A stretch of DNA of 37,885 nucleotides from Enhydrobacter sp. (GTDB taxonomy: Bacteria > Pseudomonadota > Alphaproteobacteria > Reyranellales > Reyranellaceae): NCBI GenBank assembly GCA_026126105.1, contig JAHCJV010000054.1:1-37885 (forward strand), in the 5' to 3' direction. The translations under genes were made by a program, and so were the position numbers. This document shows, piece after piece, positions 14,098 through 21,600 of the stretch. Numbering within the stretch: the first letter of the stretch is position 1; each line of letters opens with the position of its first letter. The notes under the pieces were generated by a model that worked only from the letters and a program-made list of their open reading frames with translations, was not told the DNA's origin and made no database searches.

Positions 14098-14651
14098 GGC
14101 GCTGCGGCCCGCAGCATCGCCGCCGTCTCGAACAGCGGCAGCCCGACCACGTTGCTGTAGGAGCCGGCCACGAAGGCGACGAACGCGGCGGCCCGGCCCT
14201 GGATGGCATAACCGCCCGCCTTGCCCTGCCATTCGCCACTTGCGACATACTCTTCGACTTCCATTCGCTCGAGGCGCTTGAAGCGGACAACCGTCTCGAC
14301 CACTCGCGTGTTCACCTTCCCGCTGGAACCGACTGCGACGCCGCCCAGCACCCTGTGCCGACGTCCCGACAGCAGGCCGAGACACCGCCGGGCCTCGGCG
14401 TCGGTTTCGGCCTTCGGCAGGATGCGTCGACCCAGCGCAACCACGCTATCGGCGGCGAGGACCGTTGCGCCAGGATGACGCGGCGCCACCATTGCAAGCT
14501 TCGCGAGCGCCATGCGCAGCGCATAGGCGCGCGGCATTTCAGCGGGGTACGGTGTCTCGTCGATATCGGCGGGGTCGATCGCTGAGGGCTCGAGGCCGAT
14601 CTGCCGCAGCAAGTCCAGCCGGCGCGGCGAGGCAGAAGCCAGGACGAGCAA
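14094..14651 (-). CDS. maf: Maf-like nucleoside triphosphate pyrophosphatase
   Basis: A 185-residue protein with the N-terminal Maf signature LVLASASPRRLDLLRQIG, the catalytic-region ATVLAADSVVALGRRILPKA (acidic Asp at about residue 70) and the C-terminal AGGYAIQGRAAAF and YSNVVGLPL motifs. Maf proteins hydrolyse non-canonical or modified NTPs to monophosphates in the cytoplasm. It lies 3 nt after infA and overlaps the RNase gene by 4 nt, as in many alphaproteobacteria. Confidence 0.93.
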   Translation of the reverse strand: MLVLASASPRRLDLLRQIGLEPSAIDPADIDETPYPAEMPRAYALRMALAKLAMVAPRHPGATVLAADSVVALGRRILPKAETDAEARRCLGLLSGRRHRVLGGVAVGSSGKVNTRVVETVVRFKRLERMEVEEYVASGEWQGKAGGYAIQGRAAAFVAFVAGSYSNVVGLPLFETAAMLRAAAP

Positions 14652-14654
14652 TGC

Positions 14655-14873
14655 CTACTTGAAGCGGAAGGTAATGCGGCCTTTGGTCAGGTCGTACGGC
14701 GTCATCTCGACGGTGACGCGGTCGCCTGCCAGCACGCGGATACGGTTCTTGCGCATCTTGCCCGAGGTGTGGGCGAGGATCGTGTGGTCGTTGTCGAGCT
14801 TCACGCGGAACATCGCGTTGGGCAGCAACTCGGCGACCACACCGTTGAATTCGATCAGATCTTCCTTGGCCAT
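14655..14873 (-). CDS. infA: Translation initiation factor IF-1
   Basis: A 72-residue single OB-fold protein from MAKEDLIEFNGVVAELLPNA to the ending KGRITFRFK, the standard length and sequence of bacterial IF-1. It binds the A site of the 30S subunit and assists IF-2/IF-3. The start at 14873 has GGAGG upstream. A hairpin with a T-run lies between its ribosome site and anything further upstream. infA-maf-rng-yacG form a close set. Confidence 0.98.
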   Translation of the reverse strand: MAKEDLIEFNGVVAELLPNAMFRVKLDNDHTILAHTSGKMRKNRIRVLAGDRVTVEMTPYDLTKGRITFRFK

Positions 14874-14892
14874 CCGGCCTCCGACTAAGAGC

Positions 14893-14929
14893 AAAAAAGG
14901 GGCGAAGCGGCCGGAAAATGGGCTTCGCC
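14893..14929 (-). terminator. Terminator-like hairpin just upstream of infA
   Basis: On the minus strand GGCGAAGC (14929-14922) pairs with GCTTCGCC (14908-14901), followed by CC and six Ts (14898-14893). It has the form of an intrinsic terminator but lies only about 20 nt before the infA start. A possible infA promoter (TTGACT at 14943-14938, 17 bp, CATTTT at 14920-14915) overlaps it. Confidence 0.65.
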
Positions 14930-14989
14930 AGGGGGTTAGTCAACGTCTTCCCCTTCCCGAGCGCACCACGGGCAGCTTATAAGTCCGGC

Positions 14990-15721
14990 ATGTTTCCCCG
15001 TCTCGTCGTCGCTCTTGCCTGCTTTCTCGCGCCCGGACTGTCGTTGGCCCAGACCGCGCCGCCGCACCCTGCGCCCAATGCCATCACCGCGCCGGCGCAG
15101 AAGGCGATCGGCGTTCCATCGGCCCGCAAGCGATCGGAGGCGCTCATCGTCCTCAACGCGCGCGGCGCACAACTGGCCGGCAACGCGCTTACGCTCGACG
15201 GCGTCGCACCGTCTGCGATCCTGTTTGCGAGCCGGCCGGCCCGCGCCGCCGGGCACATGCTCACCGCCGAGCTGGTCGAGCTCTGGGCGACCGGCAGCTT
15301 TGCCAAGGACCCGCCAAACGCCACCGTTTCGGCCTTCGCCAAGGACGGCTCCAAAGTCACCGATGCGGTCGTGGTGCTGCGGTCGCCGAAGATCGCGGGC
15401 GACCGGCTGACCTTCGACGTCGCCGTCCTGGAAGGAAGCCTGGGCAACGCCGACGGGCCGGCCTCGGTGTTCATCGATACGATCTGGTTTGGCGTGGGCT
15501 CTGGCGGCTTCCACTATCTCGGCCAAAGCCAGACCACCGGCGGCACGGATCCCGCCATCGGCAGCGCGAGCGATACCAGCACCTTCTCGGGCTGGTCCAA
15601 TCCGGCGCCGAGCGGCCCGACCTATCAGTCTTATCCGCGTTCGAATTTCGGTCCGAATGCTCCCCCGCCCCCTCCGGATCGTCCCGCCTGCGGTGCGCCA
15701 CCGCTGTTGCCTTGCTATTGA
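14990..15721 (+). CDS. Secreted/periplasmic protein, tandem paralog 1
   Basis: A 243-residue protein with a clear signal peptide (MFPRLVVALACFLAPGLSLA, cleavage after the ALA/AQT region). Residues 45-165 form a domain shared with the next gene: LIVLNARGAQLAGNALTLDG, FAKDPPNATVSAF and LTFDVAVLEGSLGNADGPAS. The C-terminal 75 residues are Gly/Ser/Pro-rich and end PPPPPDRPACGAPPLLPCY. A TTATAA -10-like element ends 7 nt before the ATG, which suggests a leaderless transcript. It reads opposite to the flanking housekeeping genes. The family is unnamed to my knowledge and its function is unknown. Confidence 0.7.
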   Translation: MFPRLVVALACFLAPGLSLAQTAPPHPAPNAITAPAQKAIGVPSARKRSEALIVLNARGAQLAGNALTLDGVAPSAILFASRPARAAGHMLTAELVELWATGSFAKDPPNATVSAFAKDGSKVTDAVVVLRSPKIAGDRLTFDVAVLEGSLGNADGPASVFIDTIWFGVGSGGFHYLGQSQTTGGTDPAIGSASDTSTFSGWSNPAPSGPTYQSYPRSNFGPNAPPPPPDRPACGAPPLLPCY

Positions 15722-15729
15722 GTCACCCC

Positions 15730-16272
15730 ATGCGTTTCGTGATTCTCGCTCTGGCGGCCGTTGCTGGCTTGTCGACCGGCGTCGCCGCCCAAACGTCGGG
15801 TCAATCGCCGGCCAAGACCATCGGCAAACCGCAGCAGCCACAAGTCGTGCCGTCGATGATCGTGCTCAACGCCAGCGGAGCGAAGCTCGCCGGCAGCACG
15901 CTGACGTTGGAGGGCGTGTCGCCCAACGCCATCGTCTTCGCCGACCGACCGGTCCGCGCCGCGGGCCACGCCCTCACCGCCGACCTTCTTGCCGAATGGG
16001 GCGATGGCGCGCCCGACAGCTTCGCCAAGGACCCGCCCAATGCCACGGTCTCGGTGCTGAACAAGGCCACCGCCAGCGTCGCCGACATCGTCGTCGTGCT
16101 GAAGGCACCCAGGCTCGAGGGCAACAAGCTCAGCTTCGACGTCGCGGTTATCGAAGGCGATCTGGGACAGGCCGACGGTCCTGCAACGATTTTCATCGAC
16201 ATCATCAACCTGCCGGTGATCCGACGTACCGGCCAGCGCAGTGCCTGGTACGCTGTTGCCAAGCAGCGCTAG
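15730..16272 (+). CDS. Secreted/periplasmic protein, tandem paralog 2
   Basis: A 180-residue protein 8 nt after its paralog. Start MRFVILALAAVAGLSTGVAA gives a signal peptide ending near AQT. The shared domain includes MIVLNASGAKLAGSTLTLEG, HALTADLLAEW, FAKDPPNATVSVLNK and LSFDVAVIEGDLGQADGPAT. It lacks the Pro/Gly/Ser tail of paralog 1 and instead ends in a short basic stretch. The pair arose by tandem duplication and is probably cotranscribed. An immunoglobulin- or lipocalin-like beta fold is possible but unproven. Confidence 0.7.
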   Translation: MRFVILALAAVAGLSTGVAAQTSGQSPAKTIGKPQQPQVVPSMIVLNASGAKLAGSTLTLEGVSPNAIVFADRPVRAAGHALTADLLAEWGDGAPDSFAKDPPNATVSVLNKATASVADIVVVLKAPRLEGNKLSFDVAVIEGDLGQADGPATIFIDIINLPVIRRTGQRSAWYAVAKQR

Positions 16273-16305
16273 CACCATGCGCTGATCCGATCGGTTTCTT
16301 GACGA

Positions 16306-16749
16306 TCACAAAGTGGGGCCGCCCGGCGTTCCAAAGCGTGCCTTGAGCCGCGCCAGGATCATGTCGCGGGTACGGCGGTAGGCGTCGAGGCGGGCTTCAC
16401 GCGATCCCTCCACCGCGCTGGGGTCGGAGATCGGCCAGTATTCGACATCGGTCGAAGCGCTGCGGGTGAACTCCAGGGCGCTGTGATGCGCCTCCGGTGA
16501 AAGCGTCACGATCAGGTCGAAGGACGTCGGATCCACGTCATCGAACGACTTGCCGCGATGGGCATAGAGATCGATGCCGAGCTCGTCGAGCGCGGCGGCG
16601 GCAAAGCTGTCGAGCTCGCCGGCCTGGACGCCGACCGAATCCACGAAGGCCGTGTTGCCGTAAAGCCGTTTTGCCAGCGCCTCGGCCATCGGTGAGCGGA
16701 TGGCATTGTGGCTGCAGGCGAACAGCACGCTGGCCGGCAACGTGCTCAT
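16306..16749 (-). CDS. Low-molecular-weight phosphotyrosine phosphatase / arsenate reductase family
   Basis: A 147-residue protein with the P-loop LFACSHNAIRSPMAEAL (C12-x5-R18-S19) and the general acid loop YWPISDPSA. Both fit the LMW-PTPase/ArsC fold. The substrate cannot be decided from sequence: members dephosphorylate protein tyrosine or reduce arsenate. This gene is regularly linked to UPF0262 and infA in alphaproteobacteria, which favours a housekeeping phosphatase. The ATG overlaps the UPF0262 stop (ATGA). Confidence 0.85.
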   Translation of the reverse strand: MSTLPASVLFACSHNAIRSPMAEALAKRLYGNTAFVDSVGVQAGELDSFAAAALDELGIDLYAHRGKSFDDVDPTSFDLIVTLSPEAHHSALEFTRSASTDVEYWPISDPSAVEGSREARLDAYRRTRDMILARLKARFGTPGGPTL

Positions 16750-17231
16750 GCCGTGACGTGCAGCGCACAGATCAGGGTGAACAGGCGGCGAGCCGTGTCG
16801 AGATCGAGCTCGATCTTTCCGGCCAGCCGCTCGCGCAACAGCTCGGAGCCTTCGTTGTGAAGGCCGCGCCGCCCCATGTCGAGCGCCTCGATCTGCGACG
16901 GCCCGAGCTTCTTGATCGCGGTGTAATAGCTCTCACAGATCAGGAAGTAGTCTTTCACGACCTTCCGGAACGGCGTCAGCGACAGGATGATGTCGCGCAG
17001 CTTGCGATCGTCGACGGCATGGACGCCGAACACGAGCCGCTGCTCGAAGACTCCGACATGGAGCTTGTAAGGGCCAGGCTCGCCGTCGACGAGGACGAAG
17101 TCGTTCTCCTCGAGGAGGTCGAAAAGAGCAACCGCGCGCTCGTGCTCGACCTCGGGCGAACGACGCGCCACCGACTGCTCGTCGAGCGAGATGTCGACGA
17201 TGCGCCGCGCCGTGGAAGGGGACGCAGCCAT
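16746..17231 (-). CDS. UPF0262 family protein
   Basis: A 161-residue cytosolic protein with the UPF0262 core: RRIVDISLDEQSV, ERAVALFDLLEENDF, HVGVFEQRLVFGV, PFRKVVKDYFLICESYYTAI and IEALDMGRRGLHNEGSELL. The family is conserved in alphaproteobacteria and uncharacterised. It sits 2 nt after hisD and overlaps the phosphatase gene by 4 nt. The start at 17231 gives MAASPSTARR. Longer upstream readings only shadow hisD. Confidence 0.9.
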   Translation of the reverse strand: MAASPSTARRIVDISLDEQSVARRSPEVEHERAVALFDLLEENDFVLVDGEPGPYKLHVGVFEQRLVFGVHAVDDRKLRDIILSLTPFRKVVKDYFLICESYYTAIKKLGPSQIEALDMGRRGLHNEGSELLRERLAGKIELDLDTARRLFTLICALHVTA

Positions 17232-17233
17232 CG

Positions 17234-18538
17234 TCAACCGCGGCGGTTCAGTCGGATGGAGACCGAGCGGCCGTGCGCGTCGAGGCCTTCTGCCTCCGCC
17301 AATGCCAATGCGGCAGGAGCCAGCGCAGCGAGGGACCCGGGCGTGCAGGCGACGATCGAGGTGCGCTTCAGGAAGTCGGCGACCCCAAGGCCGCCGGAAA
17401 AGCGCGCGGCGCGTGAGGTCGGCAGGACATGATTGGTGCCGGCGACGTAATCCCCGATCGCCTCGGGAGTGTGGCGGCCGATGAAGATCGCGCCCGCATG
17501 CGAGATCCTGTGGCTGAGGACCTCCGCCGCCTCCGGCTCCAGCGCCAGCTCGACGTGCTCGGCCGCGATGGCGTCTACGATTGGCGCGCAGGCCGCGATG
17601 TTGGGCACCAGGACAATACAGCCGTTGTCGCGCCAGCTCGCGCCGGCGATTCCCGCGCGGGGCATCACCTTCAGTTGCGCGTCCACGGCTACCGCGACGG
17701 CATCGGCGAAGGCTGCATCGTCTGCAACCAGCACCGACTGCGAGGATGCGTCGTGCTCGGCCTGCGACAGCAGATCGGCCGCGATCCACGCGGGATCGTT
17801 GTTACGATCGGCGACGACGAGGATCTCCGAAGGGCCGGCGATCAGGTCGATTCCGACCTGACCGAAGACGCGCCGCTTGGCGGCGGCGACATATGCGTTG
17901 CCGGGACCGGTGATCTTGTCGACGGGCTTCATCGATCGAGTGCCGTATGCAAGCGCGGCCACGGCCTGCGCACCGCCGATACGCCAGACCTCGTCGGCAC
18001 CGGCGATCTCCGACGCCAACATGACGAGCGGATTGAGAATCCCGCCCGGCGTCGGCACGACCATGACGATGCGCTTCACGCCGGCCACCTTGGCCGGCAC
18101 GATGTTCATCAGGACAGATGACGGGTAGGCCGCGGTGCCGCCCGGCACGTACACGCCGACCGAATCGATCGGCCGGTAGCGCGCTCCCAACCGCGTGCCG
18201 GTGTCGTCGGTGAAATCCACGTCCTTGGGCAGGAGCTCGCGATGGAAGGCCTCGATGCGCTTGGCCGCGAATTCCAGTGCCTCACGCTGCGCTTCCGGCA
18301 CCTGTAGGGCGGCCATGCGACGGTCGGCATCGGGAATGCGCAGCCCGGCCGCGTCGGACTCGACCTTGTCGAACTTGCGCGTGTAGTCGATCACCGCAGC
18401 GTCGCCGCGCGCGCGTACGTCGGCGATGATTTCGGCAACCACCCTGTCGACGTTCTCGTCGGTGTCCCGGTTGCGCGCCAGGAAGGAGGCAAAGTCCCGG
18501 TCGAAGCCTGGCGCCGAGGCATCGAGCCTAAGCGGCAC
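17234..18538 (-). CDS. hisD: Histidinol dehydrogenase
   Basis: A 434-residue enzyme that catalyses the last two steps of histidine synthesis (L-histidinol to L-histidine, NAD+-dependent, zinc-bound). The family motifs are present: SVGVYVPGGTAAYPSSVLMN, IDLIAGPSEILVVAD, LLSQAEHDASSQSVLV (zinc-binding Gln/His) and GDYVAGTNHVLPTSRAARFS. The GTG start at 18538 overlaps the end of hisG by 11 bp. Full length and intact. Confidence 0.97.
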   Translation of the reverse strand: MPLRLDASAPGFDRDFASFLARNRDTDENVDRVVAEIIADVRARGDAAVIDYTRKFDKVESDAAGLRIPDADRRMAALQVPEAQREALEFAAKRIEAFHRELLPKDVDFTDDTGTRLGARYRPIDSVGVYVPGGTAAYPSSVLMNIVPAKVAGVKRIVMVVPTPGGILNPLVMLASEIAGADEVWRIGGAQAVAALAYGTRSMKPVDKITGPGNAYVAAAKRRVFGQVGIDLIAGPSEILVVADRNNDPAWIAADLLSQAEHDASSQSVLVADDAAFADAVAVAVDAQLKVMPRAGIAGASWRDNGCIVLVPNIAACAPIVDAIAAEHVELALEPEAAEVLSHRISHAGAIFIGRHTPEAIGDYVAGTNHVLPTSRAARFSGGLGVADFLKRTSIVACTPGSLAALAPAALALAEAEGLDAHGRSVSIRLNRRG

Positions 18539-19196
18539 GACTCACCTCCCGGAAGCGATCGACCCAGTGGCCGACCCGCTGCGGACGGGTTTTGAGTGCG
18601 GCGCGGTTCACGATGAATCGCGACGTGACGTCGGCGATGTGCTCGATTTCGACCAGCCCGTTCTCGCGCAAGGTACGGCCGCTGTCGACCAGATCGACGA
18701 TGCGATGGCTGAGACCGAGCGAAGGTGCCAGCTCCATCGCGCCCGACAGCTTGACGCACTCGGCCTGCACGCCACGCGCGGCAAAGTGGCGGCGCGTCAC
18801 CTCGGGATACTTGGTCGCGATGCGCACGTGGCTCCAGCGCCGCGGATCGTCGCTGCCCGCCATCTCGACCGGCTCGGCCACGGCCAGCCGGCATTTGCCG
18901 ATGCCGAGGTCGATCGGAGCGTAGATCTCCGGGTAGTCGAACTCCATCAGCACATCGGATCCGGCGATGCCGAGATGTGCTGCGCCGAACGCCACGAAAG
19001 TCGCGACGTCGAACGATCGGACGCGGATGATGTCGAGGTCCGGATGGTTGGTTGCGAAGCGGAGCTGGCGCGAGTCCGGATTGGCGAAGGCTTTCTCGGG
19101 ATGGATGTCGGCCGCCACCAGTAGCGGCGCTGCCTCGCTCAGGATCCGGCCCTTGGGCACCGCCAGGATCAGCTTCTCGTTCGCTTCGCTCTGCAC
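18528..19196 (-). CDS. hisG: ATP phosphoribosyltransferase, short form
   Basis: A 222-residue catalytic subunit for the first step of histidine synthesis. Recognised by LILAVPKGRILSEAAPLL, HLGIAGSDVLMEFDYP, LGIGKCRLAVA and the PRPP-loop region LSGAMELAPSLGLSHRIVDL. It ends at about residue 222 without the C-terminal regulatory domain, so it is the HisGs form that works with HisZ. No hisZ is seen in the window. Start GTG 19196 was chosen for its GGAG site about 10 nt upstream and fit to family length. Confidence 0.93.
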   Translation of the reverse strand: MQSEANEKLILAVPKGRILSEAAPLLVAADIHPEKAFANPDSRQLRFATNHPDLDIIRVRSFDVATFVAFGAAHLGIAGSDVLMEFDYPEIYAPIDLGIGKCRLAVAEPVEMAGSDDPRRWSHVRIATKYPEVTRRHFAARGVQAECVKLSGAMELAPSLGLSHRIVDLVDSGRTLRENGLVEIEHIADVTSRFIVNRAALKTRPQRVGHWVDRFREVSRAA

Positions 19197-19243
19197 GACC
19201 GTTGCTCCAGTAACGCGAACGCCCGCCCCGGGTCCGGCGGCTG

Positions 19244-19666
19244 CTAGGCAACCGGATGGGCGGGCTTCCAGGGGGTAGGCCAAGGCTCCCCGACGTCCCC
19301 CAAATGGCACGCGAGCCGGCCGATTTCCAGCCGTATGGTGCGGTCGGCTGCAAAGCGCAAAATGACGGAACGGTCGCTTTCCATCGCCACCGACAGCAGA
19401 TCCAGCAGCCTGTCGGGCTGATCAAGTGGGATCCTGTGGTGATGGACGGCACTCACCTCGTTGAAAACAAGGGCCGAATGGGTTCGCCAGTACGCGGTCT
19501 CGATGGTGCCGTCAGCCTCCCAGCAGAACCGGTTCAAGAGGAGAACAAAGCGCTTCTCGCCTGCAAAGAAGGCGCAGTCCCGCACCGCCACGAGCGAGTC
19601 CTGGACGGCTGCCGAAATGACCTCGAGATCGCCCGCGTCCAGCGCCGAAAGCTTCAGTTTTTCCAT
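19244..19666 (-). CDS. DUF2948 family protein
   Basis: A 140-residue protein, start MEKLKLSALDAGDLEVISAA at 19666, followed by DSLVAVRDCAFFAGEKRFVL, LNRFCWE and EIGRLACHLGDVGEPWPT. These are hallmarks of the uncharacterised DUF2948 family, which in many alphaproteobacteria lies between murA and hisD. Here murA is about 10.7 kb away (30364). Read leftwards it precedes hisG by 47 bp. Function unknown. Confidence 0.88.
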   Translation of the reverse strand: MEKLKLSALDAGDLEVISAAVQDSLVAVRDCAFFAGEKRFVLLLNRFCWEADGTIETAYWRTHSALVFNEVSAVHHHRIPLDQPDRLLDLLSVAMESDRSVILRFAADRTIRLEIGRLACHLGDVGEPWPTPWKPAHPVA

Positions 19667-19755
19667 GCCGACGGATGGATACAGGCATGCAGTAGGCTTG
19701 AGCAATAGCCCGCAAGCGAAAGGCCCGGACAGAGTTCGCCACCGGGCGGTGGCGG

Positions 19756-20337
19756 TCAGCGCCAAGCGTCCGAGTCGATCGTGATCGTCACCGGATCGCC
19801 CAGCAGATCGATATACCTGTCCATGCCGAACTGCGAGCGCTGCAGCGTGCCGTGCGCTTCGAGCCGCGCGTAGCGCTCACCGGGCGCGGCGCCCATATTG
19901 CGATCATGGACCGTCACTTCGAAGGTCATCGGCCGGGTAACACCGCGCAGGGTCATTTGGCCGTCGACCTCCCACTCGGTGTCGCTGGTCCGAAACATGT
20001 GGTCGGAGTGGAAGGCAAGCTCCGGATAAATCGATGCGTTGAAGAACTCCGGTCCGCGTACCGTCGCAGCCTCCTCTCTGTCGGCCATGGAGACGCTCTG
20101 TGCATCGACCGTCACATCGACGGTGCTGCGCTCGGGATGATCCTCATCGACATGCGCCGTGCCATGCCAGCTGTCGAAACCGCCCGTGATCCGAAACAGC
20201 GCCGAGTCGCCGATGCCGAAGGTGAGCGTGCCGCGTGGCGACCCAATGTTGAGGTCGACCGCCGTCGCGCCGGCTTGCACGGGAGCCAGGACTGCTGCGA
20301 GCGACGTTGCGCAGGCAAGAAGCCTGATCGAATGCAT
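19756..20337 (-). CDS. YceI family periplasmic protein
   Basis: A 193-residue protein with a signal peptide (MHSIRLLACATSLAAVLAPV, cleavage near AGA). The YceI lipocalin-like barrel follows: SALFRITGGFDSWHGTAHVD, STVDVTVDAQSVSM, FFNASIYPELAFHSD and MTLRGVTRPMTFEVTV. YceI proteins bind isoprenoid-type lipids in the periplasm and often accompany stress or respiration genes. A good GAGGAG site precedes the ATG. Its promoter region has a CCATACGAAGG motif similar to one upstream of the RND operon. Confidence 0.9.
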   Translation of the reverse strand: MHSIRLLACATSLAAVLAPVQAGATAVDLNIGSPRGTLTFGIGDSALFRITGGFDSWHGTAHVDEDHPERSTVDVTVDAQSVSMADREEAATVRGPEFFNASIYPELAFHSDHMFRTSDTEWEVDGQMTLRGVTRPMTFEVTVHDRNMGAAPGERYARLEAHGTLQRSQFGMDRYIDLLGDPVTITIDSDAWR

Positions 20338-20400
20338 GGTGACTGCTCCTCGAATAGTTGCCTCACCCTAGCAGATGGTGTCGCGCCGAGCGCCGGACAT

Positions 20401-20412
20401 CCATACGAAGGT
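20401..20412. promoter_or_regulatory. CCATAC-type motif upstream of yceI
   Basis: TCCATACGAAGGTC (20400-20413) shares TCCATAC and AAGGTC with the site at 23105-23126 in the kinase/RND intergenic region. The minus strand reads CGTATGGA. A candidate binding site for the FixJ-type regulator encoded between the two. Inference only. Confidence 0.35.
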
Positions 20413-20439
20413 CTAGTGCCGGATACCGGCACGGGTATT

Positions 20440-20835
20440 TCAGGGCTGCAGGGCGCGGTGGATGCACTCGACCATGCGCCTGCCGTCGAATGGTTTGGCA
20501 AGCAAGGCCACCGCACCCTGTTGCTCCGCCTGGCGGCGGACATGGTCCCGCGAAAAGGCGGTGATCAGGATGATCGGAGGGGCGTTGCCTTCCGAAACGA
20601 TGAGGCGCTGAAGTTCCAGTCCGCTCATTCCGGGCAACTGAACGTCGCTTACAAGGCAGGCGACCGAATTGCGGTGCGGCGAGGCGAGAAAATCTTCGGC
20701 GGAACCGAAGGACTGGACCTCCAGGCCCATCGACATCAGTAGATTGCCCAGCGCCTCGCGTACGGCCTCGTCGTCGTCCACGACGGCGACGGTCGGCGCT
20801 TTCGAGCGCGGAGAAAAGACGGCGGGCTCAGGCAT
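20440..20835 (-). CDS. Receiver-only response regulator (FixJ N-terminal type)
   Basis: A 131-residue CheY-like domain without output domain. The acidic pocket is VAVVDDDEAVREAL, the phospho-acceptor D64 lies in CLVSDVQLPGMSG, and the Thr and Lys are in ILITAFS and ALLAKPFDG. It may act as a phosphate sink or competitor for the neighbouring kinase, or by protein contact. The start is uncertain: ATG 20835 is used here, and a TTG at 20883 would add 16 residues. Separated from the next regulator gene by a 13-bp inverted repeat. Confidence 0.88.
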   Translation of the reverse strand: MPEPAVFSPRSKAPTVAVVDDDEAVREALGNLLMSMGLEVQSFGSAEDFLASPHRNSVACLVSDVQLPGMSGLELQRLIVSEGNAPPIILITAFSRDHVRRQAEQQGAVALLAKPFDGRRMVECIHRALQP

Positions 20836-20927
20836 GATCTGGGGCACGAAGGCAAGCGAGCGCGGAGGCTCGAACGCCGCCAACCTGCCCGAGCCGGGCC
20901 GGGACCGATAGCTATACAGAGGTTTGT

Positions 20928-20966
20928 TGCACCAGGAGCGGCGACGCTACGGACGCTCCTGGTGCA
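20928..20966. repeat. 13-bp perfect inverted repeat at the end of the FixJ-like gene
   Basis: TGCACCAGGAGCG (20928-20940) and its exact complement (20954-20966) flank a 13-base centre containing the stop codon of the response regulator gene. No T-run follows on the minus strand, so it may be a weak terminator or mRNA-stabilising hairpin rather than a strong terminator. Confidence 0.6.
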
Positions 20967-21600
20967 GCGCGAGGTGCTCGGCCATGCGCACGAGATCGGC
21001 CAGCGAGGCTGCGTTCATCTTGCGCATCGCCTGGCCGCGATAAAGCTTGACCGTGATCTCGCTGAGGCCGAGCTCGCCGGCGACCTGCTTGTTCATGAGG
21101 CCCCGAGTGACGAGCGTCATGACCTCGCGCTCGCGCGGCGACAGCCTCTCGTAGCGCTCGCGCACCTCGCGCCCCGCACCGTCGGCTTCGCGCCGGCGGC
21201 GATCGCTCTCGATCGCCGCCGAGACCGCATCGAGCATGTCCTGGTCGCGGAACGGCTTGGTGAGGAAGTCGACCGCGCCGGCCTTCATCGCGCGTACCGA
21301 CATCGGCACATCGCCGTGCCCCGTCATGAACACGATCGGCAGGTGCGCACCGGAGCGTGCGAGCTGGGCCTGGAACTCGAGCCCGCTCACGCCCGGCAGG
21401 CGGATATCGAGCACCAGGCAACCCGGCGCGTCGGCCGGCACGGCCTTGAGGAACTCGGGCGCCGAACCGAACAGGCGGCATTCCAGACCGACCGAGCGGA
21501 ACAGGTTGTCGAGCGCGAGCCGCAGCTCCTCGTCGTCGTCGACGATGAAGACCACCGGGGTGGCCACGGCCGCGCCGGCTGCCGCAGGGCGGCGCGTCAT
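20947..21600 (-). CDS. FixJ/NarL-type response regulator
   Basis: A 217-residue transcription regulator. The receiver (about 15-130) has FIVDDDEELR, D65 in LVLDIRLPGVSG, the Thr in IVFMTGHGDVPMS and the Lys in FLTKPFRDQDML. The LuxR-type HTH (about 150-205) includes LSPREREVMTLVTRGLMNKQ and ITVKLYRGQAM. Its ATG overlaps the upstream kinase stop (ATGA), so they form a cognate pair. Likely targets are the divergent RND operon and perhaps yceI. Confidence 0.93.
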   Translation of the reverse strand: MTRRPAAAGAAVATPVVFIVDDDEELRLALDNLFRSVGLECRLFGSAPEFLKAVPADAPGCLVLDIRLPGVSGLEFQAQLARSGAHLPIVFMTGHGDVPMSVRAMKAGAVDFLTKPFRDQDMLDAVSAAIESDRRRREADGAGREVRERYERLSPREREVMTLVTRGLMNKQVAGELGLSEITVKLYRGQAMRKMNAASLADLVRMAEHLALHQERP

